34,934 nt of DNA, from assembly GCA_903772945.1 (NCBI GenBank), contig CAICTM010001178.1, forward strand, positions 1-34,934, in the 5' to 3' direction. The first letter of the stretch is position 1, and each line of letters starts with the position of its first letter. The DNA comes from Seminavis robusta (taxonomy: Eukaryota > Bacillariophyta > Bacillariophyceae > Naviculales > Naviculaceae). The notes under the pieces were generated by a model. It ran no database searches. It worked only from the letters and a program-made list of their open reading frames with translations, and was not told the DNA's origin. Position numbers and translations under genes: made by a program. Positions 19,863 to 30,400 of the stretch are shown here, in pieces.

Positions 19863-22031
19863 TCATCTTTCTGCACGATCAGGACCGGCGTAGGATTCCG
19901 CATACTTCGTTGCTGCCTCGATCTGTTGTGCCGTTACTTCCTTGGTCCACCCAAGCTCATTGGCCATGAGCTCTGCAACTTTGGGAATTGCTTGCAATGC
20001 GGCCTCCTTGTTTAGGAAGGCTAATCGTGTTCTTCGACTTAAAATATCCTCAACCGTACAAGCATACTCTCTGCAGGCGTAGATTACTTCTGCTTCAATG
20101 TACGGGTATCCGGCAACAATTGGTGTTGGTTTGGAAATGCCGCACAAATCCCACGCTTGTCCTCCGTATGTTCTGGCAAGATGCTCTGCTACATGCTCCG
20201 GCATTCCATGCTTTTGAATCAACTTGATCTTGAGATTATCTTCGTCTGAGGGTGAAGGTAGATGGATGAGTGCAAGCCTGTTGCAGTCAAAGAAGCAATG
20301 ATGTAAATTATTGTTCCATGCGACACTTACATCCATCGTGACCAAACAACTTTGCGTCCAACGTTGAACACTTGGGACCACTTTTTCCGACAACCCGGTC
20401 CACAATCTGTTGAGCCATGACTCTCCACGTAGCTTGACGAAATAAGATGAGATGAAGCAAATGGGTGAGCTCCTGGTCAACATACCATCCAGCTAGCATT
20501 CATATGTACTTACTCCACTTTCCCCCCGCAATGAAGATGATTCCCGTCTCCTCATTTTCACTAATCACATGATCTCTGCTGACTGGTGCACCCGGTGGAG
20601 CATGAGGGTCAACCGCCAGGGGCCTCCATCCCTGCCAGGCACAGTTGACATCGGATCGACGAACTTCCAAATCGTTACTAAGGTAAGTTTTGCATTCATT
20701 CAAGATCCAATCCACTTCATCCTCGGGTGGACCAGGAAGCGTATGTGCTGAACTTTTGCCATCGGTGGTTCCAATCAAAGTATGGTTTTCCCAGGGCAGT
20801 ATAAAGAGGAACCTGCCATCACTCGTATTGTAATCCAGCAACCCCATCTGGGTTTCGTTGATAGGAGTCGAATCGTGATGAGTCATGATCGTACACGTGT
20901 ACAGTATGCCAACCAAGAACCACTTTTTCAATGACTACTCACCTGGCTACTGCAGTAATAGCTCGGCAACACAACATGCGTCCCGGCACCTCCTTGCACA
21001 GCTGGTTTGGTCGCCTCGCCCGTTTCCATTCGTCTCAAGTCATCCGTAAAGGGTCCTCCTGCAAATACCACTCTCTTTGCTTTCAATGCTAATTGTTGAC
21101 CAGTCATTCTATCCACAGCATTGACTCCAACAACCTTTTTCGTACCGTCTTGGATGACACTTTCCATTTCCACATAGTTGACTATACTGGCTCCATGTTC
21201 TGCTGCTGACAAGGCAATGGCCAAGTTCGTCCTCGCGTCATTGTGAATTGCTTCAAAAAAGACAGAGGCATAGAGAATATCTTCATGTGCCATTTGTGGA
21301 AATACTTCCTTTGCCTTTTTGGGCAACATAATGTAGGAGGGTGGACACTGGAACAAACTGAGGGCATCATAAAATTTCATGACCATGGGTGACAAGATGG
21401 GAAAGAACCCAAACAACCAATGTCCAAAAGGTGGTGGACTGACATGCCATTTGGTAAAGGGCACGGCGATGGGTATCCAGCTGCACAAATGCGGTTGTTT
21501 GGCCGTCATGAATTTTCGTTCTTGATGGCATTCCAGCACCATGGCCATTTCGCCATAGAAATCCTGAATCGTAGCCACTGGGTTGGTGAACAATCGTTTG
21601 GAAAGCAAGGCTGCGGATGCCGTGGCCATATATTTTATACCAGCCCAAATCAGTTTGGTGGATCGAGAAGACGTTTCCGAGGCAAAATCCCCTCGTTCAA
21701 TACAGGCCACTTGAAGTCCTCGCATGGCCGCATCGAGAGCAATTCCAGCACCTGTGGCTCCGCCTCCTACCACCACAATGTCATATTCCTGCTTGTTGTT
21801 GATGTCGGCACTATGTTGTTGCAATCGACGAATTTGTTCTGCACGAGAGGGTATTTTGCTGGTAGGACCATTCACTTCCTTGGGATTCGATAAAACACTG
21901 GTTAGTGCCAACCCAGGGTCTCGATCAGGGGTATTATTCAAAGCGGTAGAACTGAAGACTCTGACTCTTGTCCATCTGCTAGCACTAGCTGTGCTTGTGA
22001 CTGTGTACCGTAGTGAAGCAATCCGTAACAT
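19863..22031 (-). CDS. GPD2: Mitochondrial FAD-dependent glycerol-3-phosphate dehydrogenase
   Basis: Four exons on the - strand: 22031..20943, 20847..20514, 20432..20331 and 20245..19863 (635 residues; introns of 95, 81 and 85 bases). Intron phases are 0, 1 and 1; the joins recreate family motifs (SSQ+MGLLDYNTSDGR, GGKW+TTWRVMA and GHDG+YEDNLKIKLIQ). The enzyme oxidises glycerol-3-phosphate to dihydroxyacetone phosphate on the inner mitochondrial membrane and passes electrons to quinone. It has an Arg/Ser-rich presequence (MLRIASLRYTVTSTASASRW), an FAD dinucleotide fold VVVGGGATGAGIALDAAMRG (87-106), SRSTKLIWAGIKYM, LPWENHTLIGTTDG, and the C-terminal YPYIEAEVIYACREYACTVE and SRRTRLAFLN. It ends after the helical C-domain, with no EF-hand extension of the animal kind. 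The last two joins are not the first AG sites available; conservation decided them. Confidence 0.94.
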
Positions 22032-22330
22032 CGTCGTCGTCTTGATACAAAAGGACTCTCTCTTTGAGCAATGGGGTCAAAGTGTTGTGGTGTTGTTTTG
22101 TTTCAAGCAACGAAATCTTTTGGCGTTCTCATGATGACGTACCGTAAGGTGCAGAAACTTGACGGAAGATACCGGTACAATACTGTACGAATCGAATCGA
22201 ATCGAATCGAATCGATTGAAGATTCACGGTTTTGGTTTTTTCAGTTGCTGCCATGAAAACACCACACACAATCACTCGAGCTGCTCGATTGTTGTTGTAA
22301 CACTGCTATTGCTTGACCCTTCAGCTTGGG
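22032..22330. promoter_or_regulatory. Divergent promoter of the glycerol-3-phosphate dehydrogenase and BolA genes
   Basis: A 299-base head-to-head spacer that must contain both transcription starts. It holds one TACCGGTA word (22170-22177) and five CGAAT repeats (22188-22212), about 120 bases upstream of the BolA ATG. Promoter function is inferred from geometry. Confidence 0.55.
22188..22212. repeat. Five tandem CGAAT pentamers
   Basis: A perfect five-copy run followed by CGATT. Similar shorter runs occur in other intergenic regions, for example near 7101, 26036, 26696, 30860 and 32665. Confidence 0.92.
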
Positions 22331-22744
22331 ATGAACCCACTTTCTACCTTCAGGGCTCTTCAGACGCTGTCACGAAGACAATTGTCCACCATGGCTGACT
22401 CCAAGTTCCCGGTGACTGCTGCCATCCGAAAGAATTTGGATGACGCATTCAATCCCATCCATCTGGAGGTTATCAACGAAAGCCACAAGCACAACGTGCC
22501 CAAGGACTCGGAAACTCACTTTAAGGTGGTAGTCGTCTCACCAGAGTTTGAAAAGACAAAGACTCTGATCCAACGGCATCGTCTCGTCAACGATGCGCTT
22601 TCCAAACAATTGGAAGGACCAGTACACGCTTTGAGCATTGTGGCCAAGACGCCAGCTCAATGGCAAAAAATGGTGGATGCAGGTGAAAAGATAGAGCCAT
22701 CGCCAGCTTGCAGAGGAGGAGATGGCAGTCTACCGTCCAACTAG
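22331..22744 (+). CDS. BolA-family protein
   Basis: A single exon of 137 residues from the ATG at 22331. BolA proteins pair with monothiol glutaredoxins to bind or transfer [2Fe-2S] clusters. The domain runs from about residue 27: VTAAIRKNLDDAFNPIHLEV, then the loop NESHKHNVPKDSETHFKVVV and the helix HRLVNDALSKQLEGPVHALS. The conserved His before RLV is the usual cluster ligand. Residues 1-20 (MNPLSTFRALQTLSRRQLST) look like a mitochondrial presequence. A second in-frame ATG at 22391 sits in a much stronger context (CCACCATGG) and would give a 117-residue product without the presequence. Dual mitochondrial and cytosolic forms are therefore plausible. It lies divergent from the mitochondrial glycerol-3-phosphate dehydrogenase gene. 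Confidence 0.93.
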   Translation: MNPLSTFRALQTLSRRQLSTMADSKFPVTAAIRKNLDDAFNPIHLEVINESHKHNVPKDSETHFKVVVVSPEFEKTKTLIQRHRLVNDALSKQLEGPVHALSIVAKTPAQWQKMVDAGEKIEPSPACRGGDGSLPSN

Positions 22745-22889
22745 CTACTTAATTTACTCGTCAAAAAACAAATTCTACATCTATACCTCTCAGAGAGTTG
22801 CTATTTCACGTAGCCAAACTATACGTGTAGACACAATTGCCACTTTATACTCTGCCTCATAGCAACAAAGTCGTGGGTGCTGGCTATAG

Positions 22890-24706
22890 CTACGAGTCAT
22901 CATCGCCCATGGCACCGAGGGCAAGGCCAGCAATATCGCCGATCAGGGACAGGAGGCAGCACAAGCCAGCGGCCGCCTCGACACCGCCAAGTAGCCCTCC
23001 CATATCAAAGCCTTTGTCCAAGTGCATGGCATCTTCGTCCGCCCCGAAGCGATAGGGCAGATCCAAAACGGTTCCACTGTGGCAGCAATCCTGAACAAAA
23101 GCAGAAGCAAACGAATATATGAGGTTGTCCAAGACAAGCCGTGCATGAGCAAAAGCAAAATCGCTTACCATTAGAACTGTACATGTAACACCTTTCAAAA
23201 AGGAAAACAAAGAGTGAGACTTGAGCTGAGAGGCAAAAAACTAATCAAGGCATGCATGCCACTTGTTCAGCGAATACAAGACAAACCCCCGAACGAGTGG
23301 CATGCGAACAATTTTTTCGAGGACCGCACCTGCTGGCATTGGCTTTACCAGAATTTTTAGAATGTCGTCATCAATTATCTGTCCAGCATGCTTAAAGTCC
23401 ACAGGGATCAGCGTTTCGTCGTATCCATCATCCTCGTCGCCTTTGCAGAAAGAAGCAGTGCAGTGAAGTGTGGTGCAACGTTTAAGAAGAACGGTTCCGT
23501 CGGATCCTCATTCACATCTCTTTCCTCTGGTTCCAAGTTGGCATCTTACCGCTCGTATCTCTGACCCGTCCACCATGTCCTGAATAGTGAACAAAGACCG
23601 CGTCTCCTGCTTTGGCATACTGAGTGATCCTAGTGAAGGCTTGTTCAATGTTTTGCTTGGTTGGCTCGTGATGTTGTCCATCATCCATCATAATCAGCAT
23701 GTCGCTTTCTTTGAAACCTTGACACTGGATCAAGTATTCTTTGTTTGTTTCATTTCATGGAAGCAATGTTTGCATGAGCTCTGACAGGCTTTCTTATAGA
23801 GAATATTTCAGAAAGGATAGAATAGTTGGACCTACCTTTGATATTCTTGATTCGTGAAGAGTGACGAGTCATTCATGAGCTTGCATACAGCAAACAGTCA
23901 CTTGATCATACCAAAAGTTGGCTTTCTACCAGCTTGCCTGACCTACCTTGACCTGTGTGAATGTGGGGTACAAGCATTGTTAGAAAGGACTGCATCAGAA
24001 CGGAGTTCAGTCCAGCAAGAAGTATCAACTTACATCATTGTGACACTGGGGAATGGTAGTATGGGCAGAAGCCAAGCATGAAAGTTAGGACACGAAAGTC
24101 AAAGTTGACAGACACAATGTACGATAGTTTGCTTACTCCTCTCAATTCTCCTTGCTGTCCTCGGTAGTTGATTCCAATCAAAATAGCTCTCCTGGTTCCT
24201 TCGAAACCCGGTGGCACAATATACATCGATTTGTCCACATCTACCAATCGAGAGCTTTACAAATAAATAGTGGATTGTGGCGTTTGAGAAAGATTGCCTT
24301 TCATCAATTCTTTTTGGAAGCATTACACTTACCTGGTAAGTTGTGGGATTTGCTAAGATGCAACAACAAAGAACATTTTGAAGATGAGTGTTGCATGGGT
24401 GTTTGATCTGATCAGATCATCAAGAATATGTCGCCTGTGTTTACGCACATCGAATCCCATTCCATTCAGTACAGATCTCATTTGTCGGAGGAGTTGCACC
24501 CAACTCAAGTCACCCACGTCTTGACCATCCTTGTAGAGGACTTGCAGAAGGGCTGATGTACAGGCCCCACCAGCTTTTCCTGCTGGGTTGGGGAGCTGAA
24601 ATTGACCAACATTGAAGGCATCAGCAGATGTTTGGGAATCATGAGATCCAGAGATCATATGAAACTCGGCTGGAATAGCATTTCGAATGGCTTCTTCGTC
24701 CGACAT
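22890..24706 (-). CDS. Type III metacaspase (p10 before p20), ten exons including five micro-exons
   Basis: Exons on the - strand: 24706..24449, 24352..24333, 24254..24137, 24045..24034, 23952..23947, 23845..23836, 23738..23550, 23440..23330, 23191..23169 and 23090..22890. They total 948 bases, 315 residues. Introns are 78 to 138 bases, all GT-AG. The p10 part comes first (17-92): [41 protein letters not shown]+QIPQLT. The p20 part follows: [19 protein letters not shown], then micro-exons adding CHND, VK and NIK. Next come [20 protein letters not shown], catalytic His196 in [22 protein letters not shown], and catalytic Cys252 in DCCHSG. The C-tail is Gly/Leu/Ala-rich and hydrophobic (about 272-310). 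Metacaspases are Ca2+-dependent Arg/Lys-specific cysteine proteases linked to stress and cell death in algae. The micro-exons are 20, 12, 6, 10 and 23 bases. Each was chosen because splice signals, frame and conserved metacaspase residues agree at once. Confidence 0.88.
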
Positions 24707-25459
24707 GGTATATTTGTCAAGCTTTCTTTGGCAGGATGTCTACTCAGTTATTCTGCGTTCTTCAGACCTACCGGCACTGTGTTCTGCTGGTGTAGTATGA
24801 AAATAGAATCGTGAGTGTCCTAATACATGCATGTAAGGACAGCTTTCTCAATGACAGCCAAGAAAGAAAAGTTTGCGGAGGGATCTACCAGGTATGTTCT
24901 TTCTTAGATGTGCCGCCAAGCTTCCGAGTGGCCATGGTCGATCTTTCGATTTTTACATGTCAACGCATCGTCTGTCCGCCTCCCCGCTGACTGGGTAAAA
25001 AAAGATATCGGTACATCGTACTAGTACCGTATGGTACAGGCTACAGAAGTCCAAGCGATCGGAACACCCTGATGTTGAGCTGAAAGAATGAGGGCGGAAG
25101 CGAGACGCTCTTGACGACCGAATAGTGTCGATCTCTCATTCTCTACAGGCAACAGCCAGCTGGCACAGATAGAAGTTGCACTCGTAACAGTGTGCCGGCT
25201 CCGATAGCGTTTTGAGATACCCCCTAATGAGTGTACATCCGATTCTCACGGCAGCATAGAGGGCTCTTGCATATCCACAATACTACAAAATGAGACGAAG
25301 AAGAGAGGAGGTTCCTTTGGTAGATGCTACCTGCTATTATTCATTATATTCTACGGCACTCTCCAAGATAACCGCCGTCTTGTTTCGTTGTTTCAAATTT
25401 CCATCACATAAATATCCAGCTTGGATTCATCCTCGTTCGGTTCTTCCGTCAACTCGAAT
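24707..25459. other. Intergenic region
   Basis: Upstream of the metacaspase on the - strand and downstream of a small - strand gene. Only short patternless frames are seen. GTAC-rich palindromic words occur at about 25015-25040. Confidence 0.5.
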
Positions 25460-25684
25460 TTAGCTGACCTCGTTGTGGAACTGTTATTCAATCAAAACGG
25501 CAAAACAAACAGGAAGGGATGTTAGATGGTAGCTAATTTTTCACGGAAGATCCATGATCCTTTCAACTCATCATCTACTCACGTTACCGGGTCTGAGGGA
25601 TCGGTCAACAACCAAAAAGTCACGGCCCTGCTTGGGCTTTTCCTTGGTGGGCTTCTTCTTGTCAGCGGGCTTGGCAGGAGGCAT
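25460..25684 (-). CDS. Possible very small basic protein, two exons
   Basis: On the - strand an ATG at 25684 opens 34 codons with a Lys/Pro-rich start (MPPAKPADKKKPTKEKPKQG) and then RDFLVVDRSLRPGN. A consensus donor GTGAGT begins at 25582. An acceptor AACAG ending at 25481 would add FHNEVS and a stop (25480..25460), giving 40 residues. A second splicing choice (donor GTAACG at 25590, acceptor ending at 25468) would instead give an acidic end, KFELTEEPNEDESKLDIYVM and beyond, about 55 residues in all. I do not recognise the family. The composition recalls small ribosome- or chromatin-associated proteins, but that is only an impression. It is divergent from the zinc-finger-like gene at 26374. 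Confidence 0.4.
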
Positions 25685-26373
25685 GATATCGACTTGGCTT
25701 TTTCTTTCTGTTTCTTTTTGTGTCTTCAAACTTTGGTGCTTGTGATTTTATGGCTGTGTTGCTGGTTTGGTTGTCAAAAGGATGGGAGCTCGAGCTCCCA
25801 CAGAAGATCCTTGGGAAAGGGACGAGAACCCCAACTACGATTAGCACCGGTGAACAGAAGCTTCTTCATCGACAAGTTTAGCTTTTCTTTTTGCAGAGTG
25901 TTGACACTCGTGATTAAGTTAATGGTAACCTTAGCTCTATACAGTCCTTTGAATTTACTAGTACTGGCTTCACGCGGCATTGGCGGCTGGCATTGGCAGC
26001 TGTTTTGGCTACTGCCGATTCAATCGAATGTTTGTTCGAATCGAATCGAATGATTGATTCGATTCGATTCGAGTCAATCATTCGAATTTTCGTCTCCCGA
26101 CAAAGTCGTCCTCATCATTATTCGTGCACCGAGCCAAAGAGCACCACTTCGCTTGATTGAAGGCAAAGAAGAGTGTTGTGTCAGATTGTTGTTGTTTCTT
26201 GTCTCTTCGTTACTATTAATAGTAGCTCGCTTGCTCACTCTTTCTACTTGCCTTGCTTGTTACCGGCATCGGTACGACCACCGCGATTCAATTGCTTCAT
26301 CGCACCTTCAAGCCGAGAAAACGTCGTACACGTTCAACTTTCCGACCACCACCAAATCATCCACAAAACAACC
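25685..26373. promoter_or_regulatory. Divergent intergenic region with inverted repeats
   Basis: Spacer between the small - strand gene and the zinc-finger-like + strand gene. The + strand frame across 25526-26053 is the complement of the small gene and its flank and is not believable. The notable structure is the inverted repeat at 26036-26072. Promoter activity is inferred from the head-to-head arrangement. Confidence 0.4.
26036..26072. repeat. 16-base perfect inverted repeat of CGAAT units, 5-base loop
   Basis: The left arm TCGAATCGAATCGAAT (26036-26051) and right arm ATTCGATTCGATTCGA (26057-26072) flank GATTG. A second, overlapping inverted repeat pairs CGAATGATTGA with TCAATCATTCG just downstream. 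The whole could form a strong hairpin or a symmetric binding platform. Confidence 0.9.
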
Positions 26374-26670
26374 ATGAGCTCGTCTCCCCATCCTTTTTCA
26401 TCTTCTGCCACGCCCAAAAAGCCGTCGCCAACAACCATGACACCGGGTGTTCGTCACCCTGAGACTGGAAAGCCTTTGTCAGCCTTCACGGCCCGTTGTG
26501 GTTGTGGAGGCATCACTGGAATTTGCGGGTCTTCCAAAGGATCTTCCAAGTGGAAGGCCCACATCCGCACTGTCAAGCACGCCAAGTGGGAGTCGACTCG
26601 AACTCCAACAGCCACCACGCCTCTGACTCCAGTGGCGTCTACGACGACGACGCCATTGTCGCCACACTAA
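26374..26670 (+). CDS. Small protein with one C2H2-like zinc-finger motif
   Basis: 98 residues from the ATG at 26374 (context acaaccATGA). The ends are Ser/Thr/Pro-rich and probably disordered. The core is Cys-rich, with RCGCGGITGICGSS followed by WKAHIRTVKHAKW. The spacing CxC...H-x5-H, with a basic HIRTVKH ending, resembles single degenerate C2H2 fingers in algal and large-DNA-virus proteins, so zinc binding is likely and nucleic-acid binding possible. The N-terminal part contains HPETGKPLSAFT. The exact family is not recognised. Transcription probably starts within the region that holds the 26036-26072 inverted repeat. Confidence 0.6.
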   Translation: MSSSPHPFSSSATPKKPSPTTMTPGVRHPETGKPLSAFTARCGCGGITGICGSSKGSSKWKAHIRTVKHAKWESTRTPTATTPLTPVASTTTTPLSPH

Positions 26671-27488
26671 TTTTGTGTGTCGAGTCGTGACGATTCACTC
26701 TGAATCGAATCACGCAACCAAATACATGTCTGCGATCGACGGCTTGAATTTCCATCTCTCGCTGTGACGACGGTGGAAACACTTTGAACAAGAATGTAGC
26801 GGAAGAGAGGCGGTGAGATAGAAGCCCACAAGAGTGCTGCGGTGGGTGGGTTTTGGAGGGATCGATCGTGCGAGCTCGGCGAAGAGCACTCGATGGCGAA
26901 CGGTCTCAAACTCACGAAGAGCATATCAATAGGAATAGTGTATTGTACCATAGTGGCCAAAAAGAAGTGTTCACTTTGAGTCTGCCAACTGCACACGTTG
27001 CGACCTTCGAACAAGATACTGGTACATCGTCGAACGCGGCGTCTGCGTCGGTCCCGTGTCCGTCCCTGGGCCTTCAAACTTCTGAAGCACTGTCGCACGG
27101 TTGAGATGGAAGTTCCTTGTCTCTGCTGCCTGATGGGAGGTACAAACCGTCATTGACTGCACCGGTACCTAAGCGTGCATGTATTGGACGGTACATCTGT
27201 ACTGTACCGGTACAGCTAGGGGAACCTGCTCGGTACCGGTGGTCCCGATGACGTTCATCAATAGTAATTCCTTTTGCGCTTCATGTTAGTGTCACTCAGT
27301 GCTGGCCTGAAGCTTCACTTGCCTCGACGGCTTCTTCTTTTCGCACCGACACGATAGAACGAAGCATACCGTAACTAGAATGGCAGCGTTCTAGAGAGAA
27401 GGCGGGACCGAACAAGCCATCTACCGGTACCAGGTACGGTTCGGTATCGTACCTATGATTTTAGCTGTTCTGTTTTCAAAAGAGAGCT
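26671..27488. other. Intergenic region between convergent genes
   Basis: Tail-to-tail spacer. An Arg-rich - strand frame at 26667-27098 has no motif and is rejected. The second half is crowded with GTACC/GGTAC words, including the perfect palindrome CTGTACCGGTACAG at 27202-27215 and TACCGGTA at 27422-27429. Confidence 0.55.
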
Positions 27489-30400
27489 TTAATTGCAGCT
27501 GCAGTCACAACCACAGAGAAAAACATCGCAATCAAAAGTAAAGTTTGTGGGCCCAAGGCTACACAACAGCTCTGGAACGGTACCTTCCAATCGATTGTTG
27601 TCCAGATGCAGGGTTTTTAGAGACCCTGCAGTGACCAATGATATGATTCCATCTGGAATTGTCCCAAACAATGAATTGTGTGATAGGTCCAGGCTCTCCA
27701 CCTTGGTAAATCGTTGTATTCCGCTCGAATCAAGAACGTTCATCCAGTTGCGGGACAAGTCCAGGGATTTCAAGTTTCCTGCTATAGGCTTCAAAATTCT
27801 CAAAATGAGAGGAAGACCCTCCAATCGGCAGTTTTGCAAGCTCAAGTGCCTTAGAGACGTCACCAAGCCAATTTCATCGGGAATGTCTCCAATTATGTCG
27901 ATCCCAGTCAAAGACAGCAACTCAAGATTCGTGAGGAGCGCAATGTTTTCCCGAGGTATCCTGTCAAGATAAGCAGGCTCAACAAAGTCTAGGTGTATAC
28001 TCCTCAAGGTCGTCAGCAAGAATACTTCAGGGGCCAGTGCTCGGAGATTGTTGTCCTGGAGCCACAAATGTTGATACCTTCCATTGCCGTCACACGGAGC
28101 TGCATGGTCCTGATGCCATTGACAATCATCAATGTCATACTGCAACCACCCACTGTTGTTTTTCCAACTTCCACCATCTGCACCATAATAAACTGAAGCC
28201 AAAACAAACCTCTGAAAAATGTGCCAAGCTGAATAGGCAGAAAGAAGGGGGTCCTCTTTCACCCAACGAAACGCCATTCCTTGTGGTGATGCTGGATTCT
28301 TGATATCACGAACAGTTTCTCTGGGGAGGGCTGAAGCATTGATACCGGTACATACACAGTTGCAACCACAAAGGAATTCATTGCCACTACCAATGCAGTC
28401 AAGGGAGAGTGCAGGGCAGAGTTCCTCTGGAACACTACCACTCAGATCATTATTATCCAGCCACAAGCTTGTCAGGGTCTCACTGGTCGCCAATGCCAAC
28501 AATTCAACTGGGACTGCCCCAACCAAAGCATTTGAGGAAAGGTCAAGACTCTCCAAACTGGTCAGTTGTCCAAGTATTGATGACGAAGCAGCAATGGAGT
28601 TGTGGGACAAGTCAAGAGATTTCAGATGCCCAGCCAGAAATAGCAGATTCTCTGGTATGACCTCTAGATTATTGTCCTTGAGACCCAAATCAGCGAGAGA
28701 TGGCAGTCTAGTAATTGGGTCAGGTAGGTTCGACAACCTCATGCCAGAAAGAGACACTGACTCTAGTTCTGTGCATCTTTCAATTTCACCTGGCACTGGC
28801 ACTGATAGAAGGTCACTGCTGAAGCCCAAGCTGATCGTCTTCAGCGATGACAGCAAGAACAACTCTGGTGGTATAGAACCCTGAAGGTTATTGCTCTGGA
28901 TCAAAAAGTGCTTGAATGTTCCACTGTTTTGATCACATGGAGTTGTATGCTCTTGATACCATTGGCACTCATCGATTTCATACTGAAGCCAGCCTGTTTT
29001 CTCAATCCATGAATCTCCCCCTGTTGCATGATAGAAGGTGACCAATGCAAACCTCTGGAGAATGCGCCAGGTTGGATAAGTAGAAGCAGATGGGTCTCCA
29101 TTCACGTATTGAAATGCTTTGGCTTGAGGTGAATCTGGGAAATATTTAATCTGTGAAATTGTTTGACTGGGCAGCATGATGGAAATGGCCTCAATCCCAC
29201 TGCAATTGCAGCCACAGCCGCAAAGTAGGAGATCGCAATCAGATTGAAAGGCTTGAGACAGACTGGGACAGAGTCCCTCCGGGATTGTTCCGTGGAAAAG
29301 ATTATTCTCCAGCTCCAAGGATGTCAGATTCCCTGCAGTTGCCAATGTTTCCAATTCAATCGGTATTGTCCCAGAAAGCTGGTTGTCCTTTAAAAGCAGC
29401 CGTTCCAGGTTAGTGAAAAGCCCAGTCTCTGATGGAAGTGGAGCAGTCAGTAAGTTGGACTGAAGTGAAAGCTCTTTCAAAGCAGTCAACTGTCCAACAG
29501 CAGAAGGAATCGCCTCTTTTAGCCGATTGACACTAAGATCCAGACTCTCTAAGTTCCTCATCTGTCCAATTGTTGATGGAATTATTTCAAGCCGGTTTCC
29601 TGACAAATCCAAATGTGTCAGACTCCCACTGCTGAAATGATTAAAGGGAAAGGGTGAGTGATATCTGTTGTTCCTGAGACTCAGAAAACTGAGCGAGCTC
29701 AATCGCAAAACTTCAGTGGGTATGCTCTGAAGATTGAGATTTCCCAGGTAAACAGATTGCAAATTGGTGCACAAACCAATTTCACTGGGCATCTTTCTTT
29801 CTCCCGTAGTGGAATTCATGTCCAGATCCATTGAGGTAAGAGATGACGCCAAAAACAGCTCTGGAGGTAGACTGCCATGTAGTCCATTGTCTCGAAGCCA
29901 CAAGTGTCTATATTCGTATTCCCCGTCCTCGGATTGGTTGTGTTGATTGAAATTCTCGCACGGGCTGCTGAGGTTTGTACCTGGATGGGCCTGGAGATAC
30001 CACTGGCACTCATGAATCTCATATTGCAGCCACCCACTATTATTGTTCCAGTTGTCTCCACCTGTGGCATGATAGAAAGCAGCCAAGCCAAATCTTTGCA
30101 AGACACGCCAAACTGGGTAGTTCAGCAGGGAAGGATCTTCCACCACAAAACTAAACGCCTTGGATTGGGCTGAATTGGGGTACTTTCGAATGGTACTAAG
30201 CATGTACTCCGGAAGGACGGATGCGACAAATCCCGCCGAGATAGTTGTGGGCTGCAGGGATGGAGCAAATGATGGTGCGCTGGTGGGAGACTCGGATGGC
30301 GCTGTTGTAGGCGGATTTGGGGGTGTTGGGTTAGGCGTGGGAACGTCTTCATTGTTGCTGTTGACAGATAAGGCCACCGCCAGAACAACAGTAAACACAC

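Noticed and set aside
20246..20330. Use of the nearer AG (after TGCAAC) as acceptor in the third glycerol-3-phosphate dehydrogenase intron
   Set aside because: It puts the last exon out of frame; the acceptor CCTCAG ending at 20246 restores frame and the family motif GHDGY...LIQ.
23821..23900. A 44-base exon in place of the 10-base exon in the metacaspase
   Set aside because: The longer choice inserts residues unlike any metacaspase; the 10-base exon gives VKNIKEYL, as expected for the family.
25526..26053. 175-codon + strand frame with hydrophobic stretches
   Set aside because: The hydrophobic look comes from reading the complement of Lys-rich codons of the small - strand gene; no family match.
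26667..27098. 143-codon Arg-rich - strand frame
   Set aside because: Biased composition, no motif, and it begins in palindrome-rich intergenic DNA.
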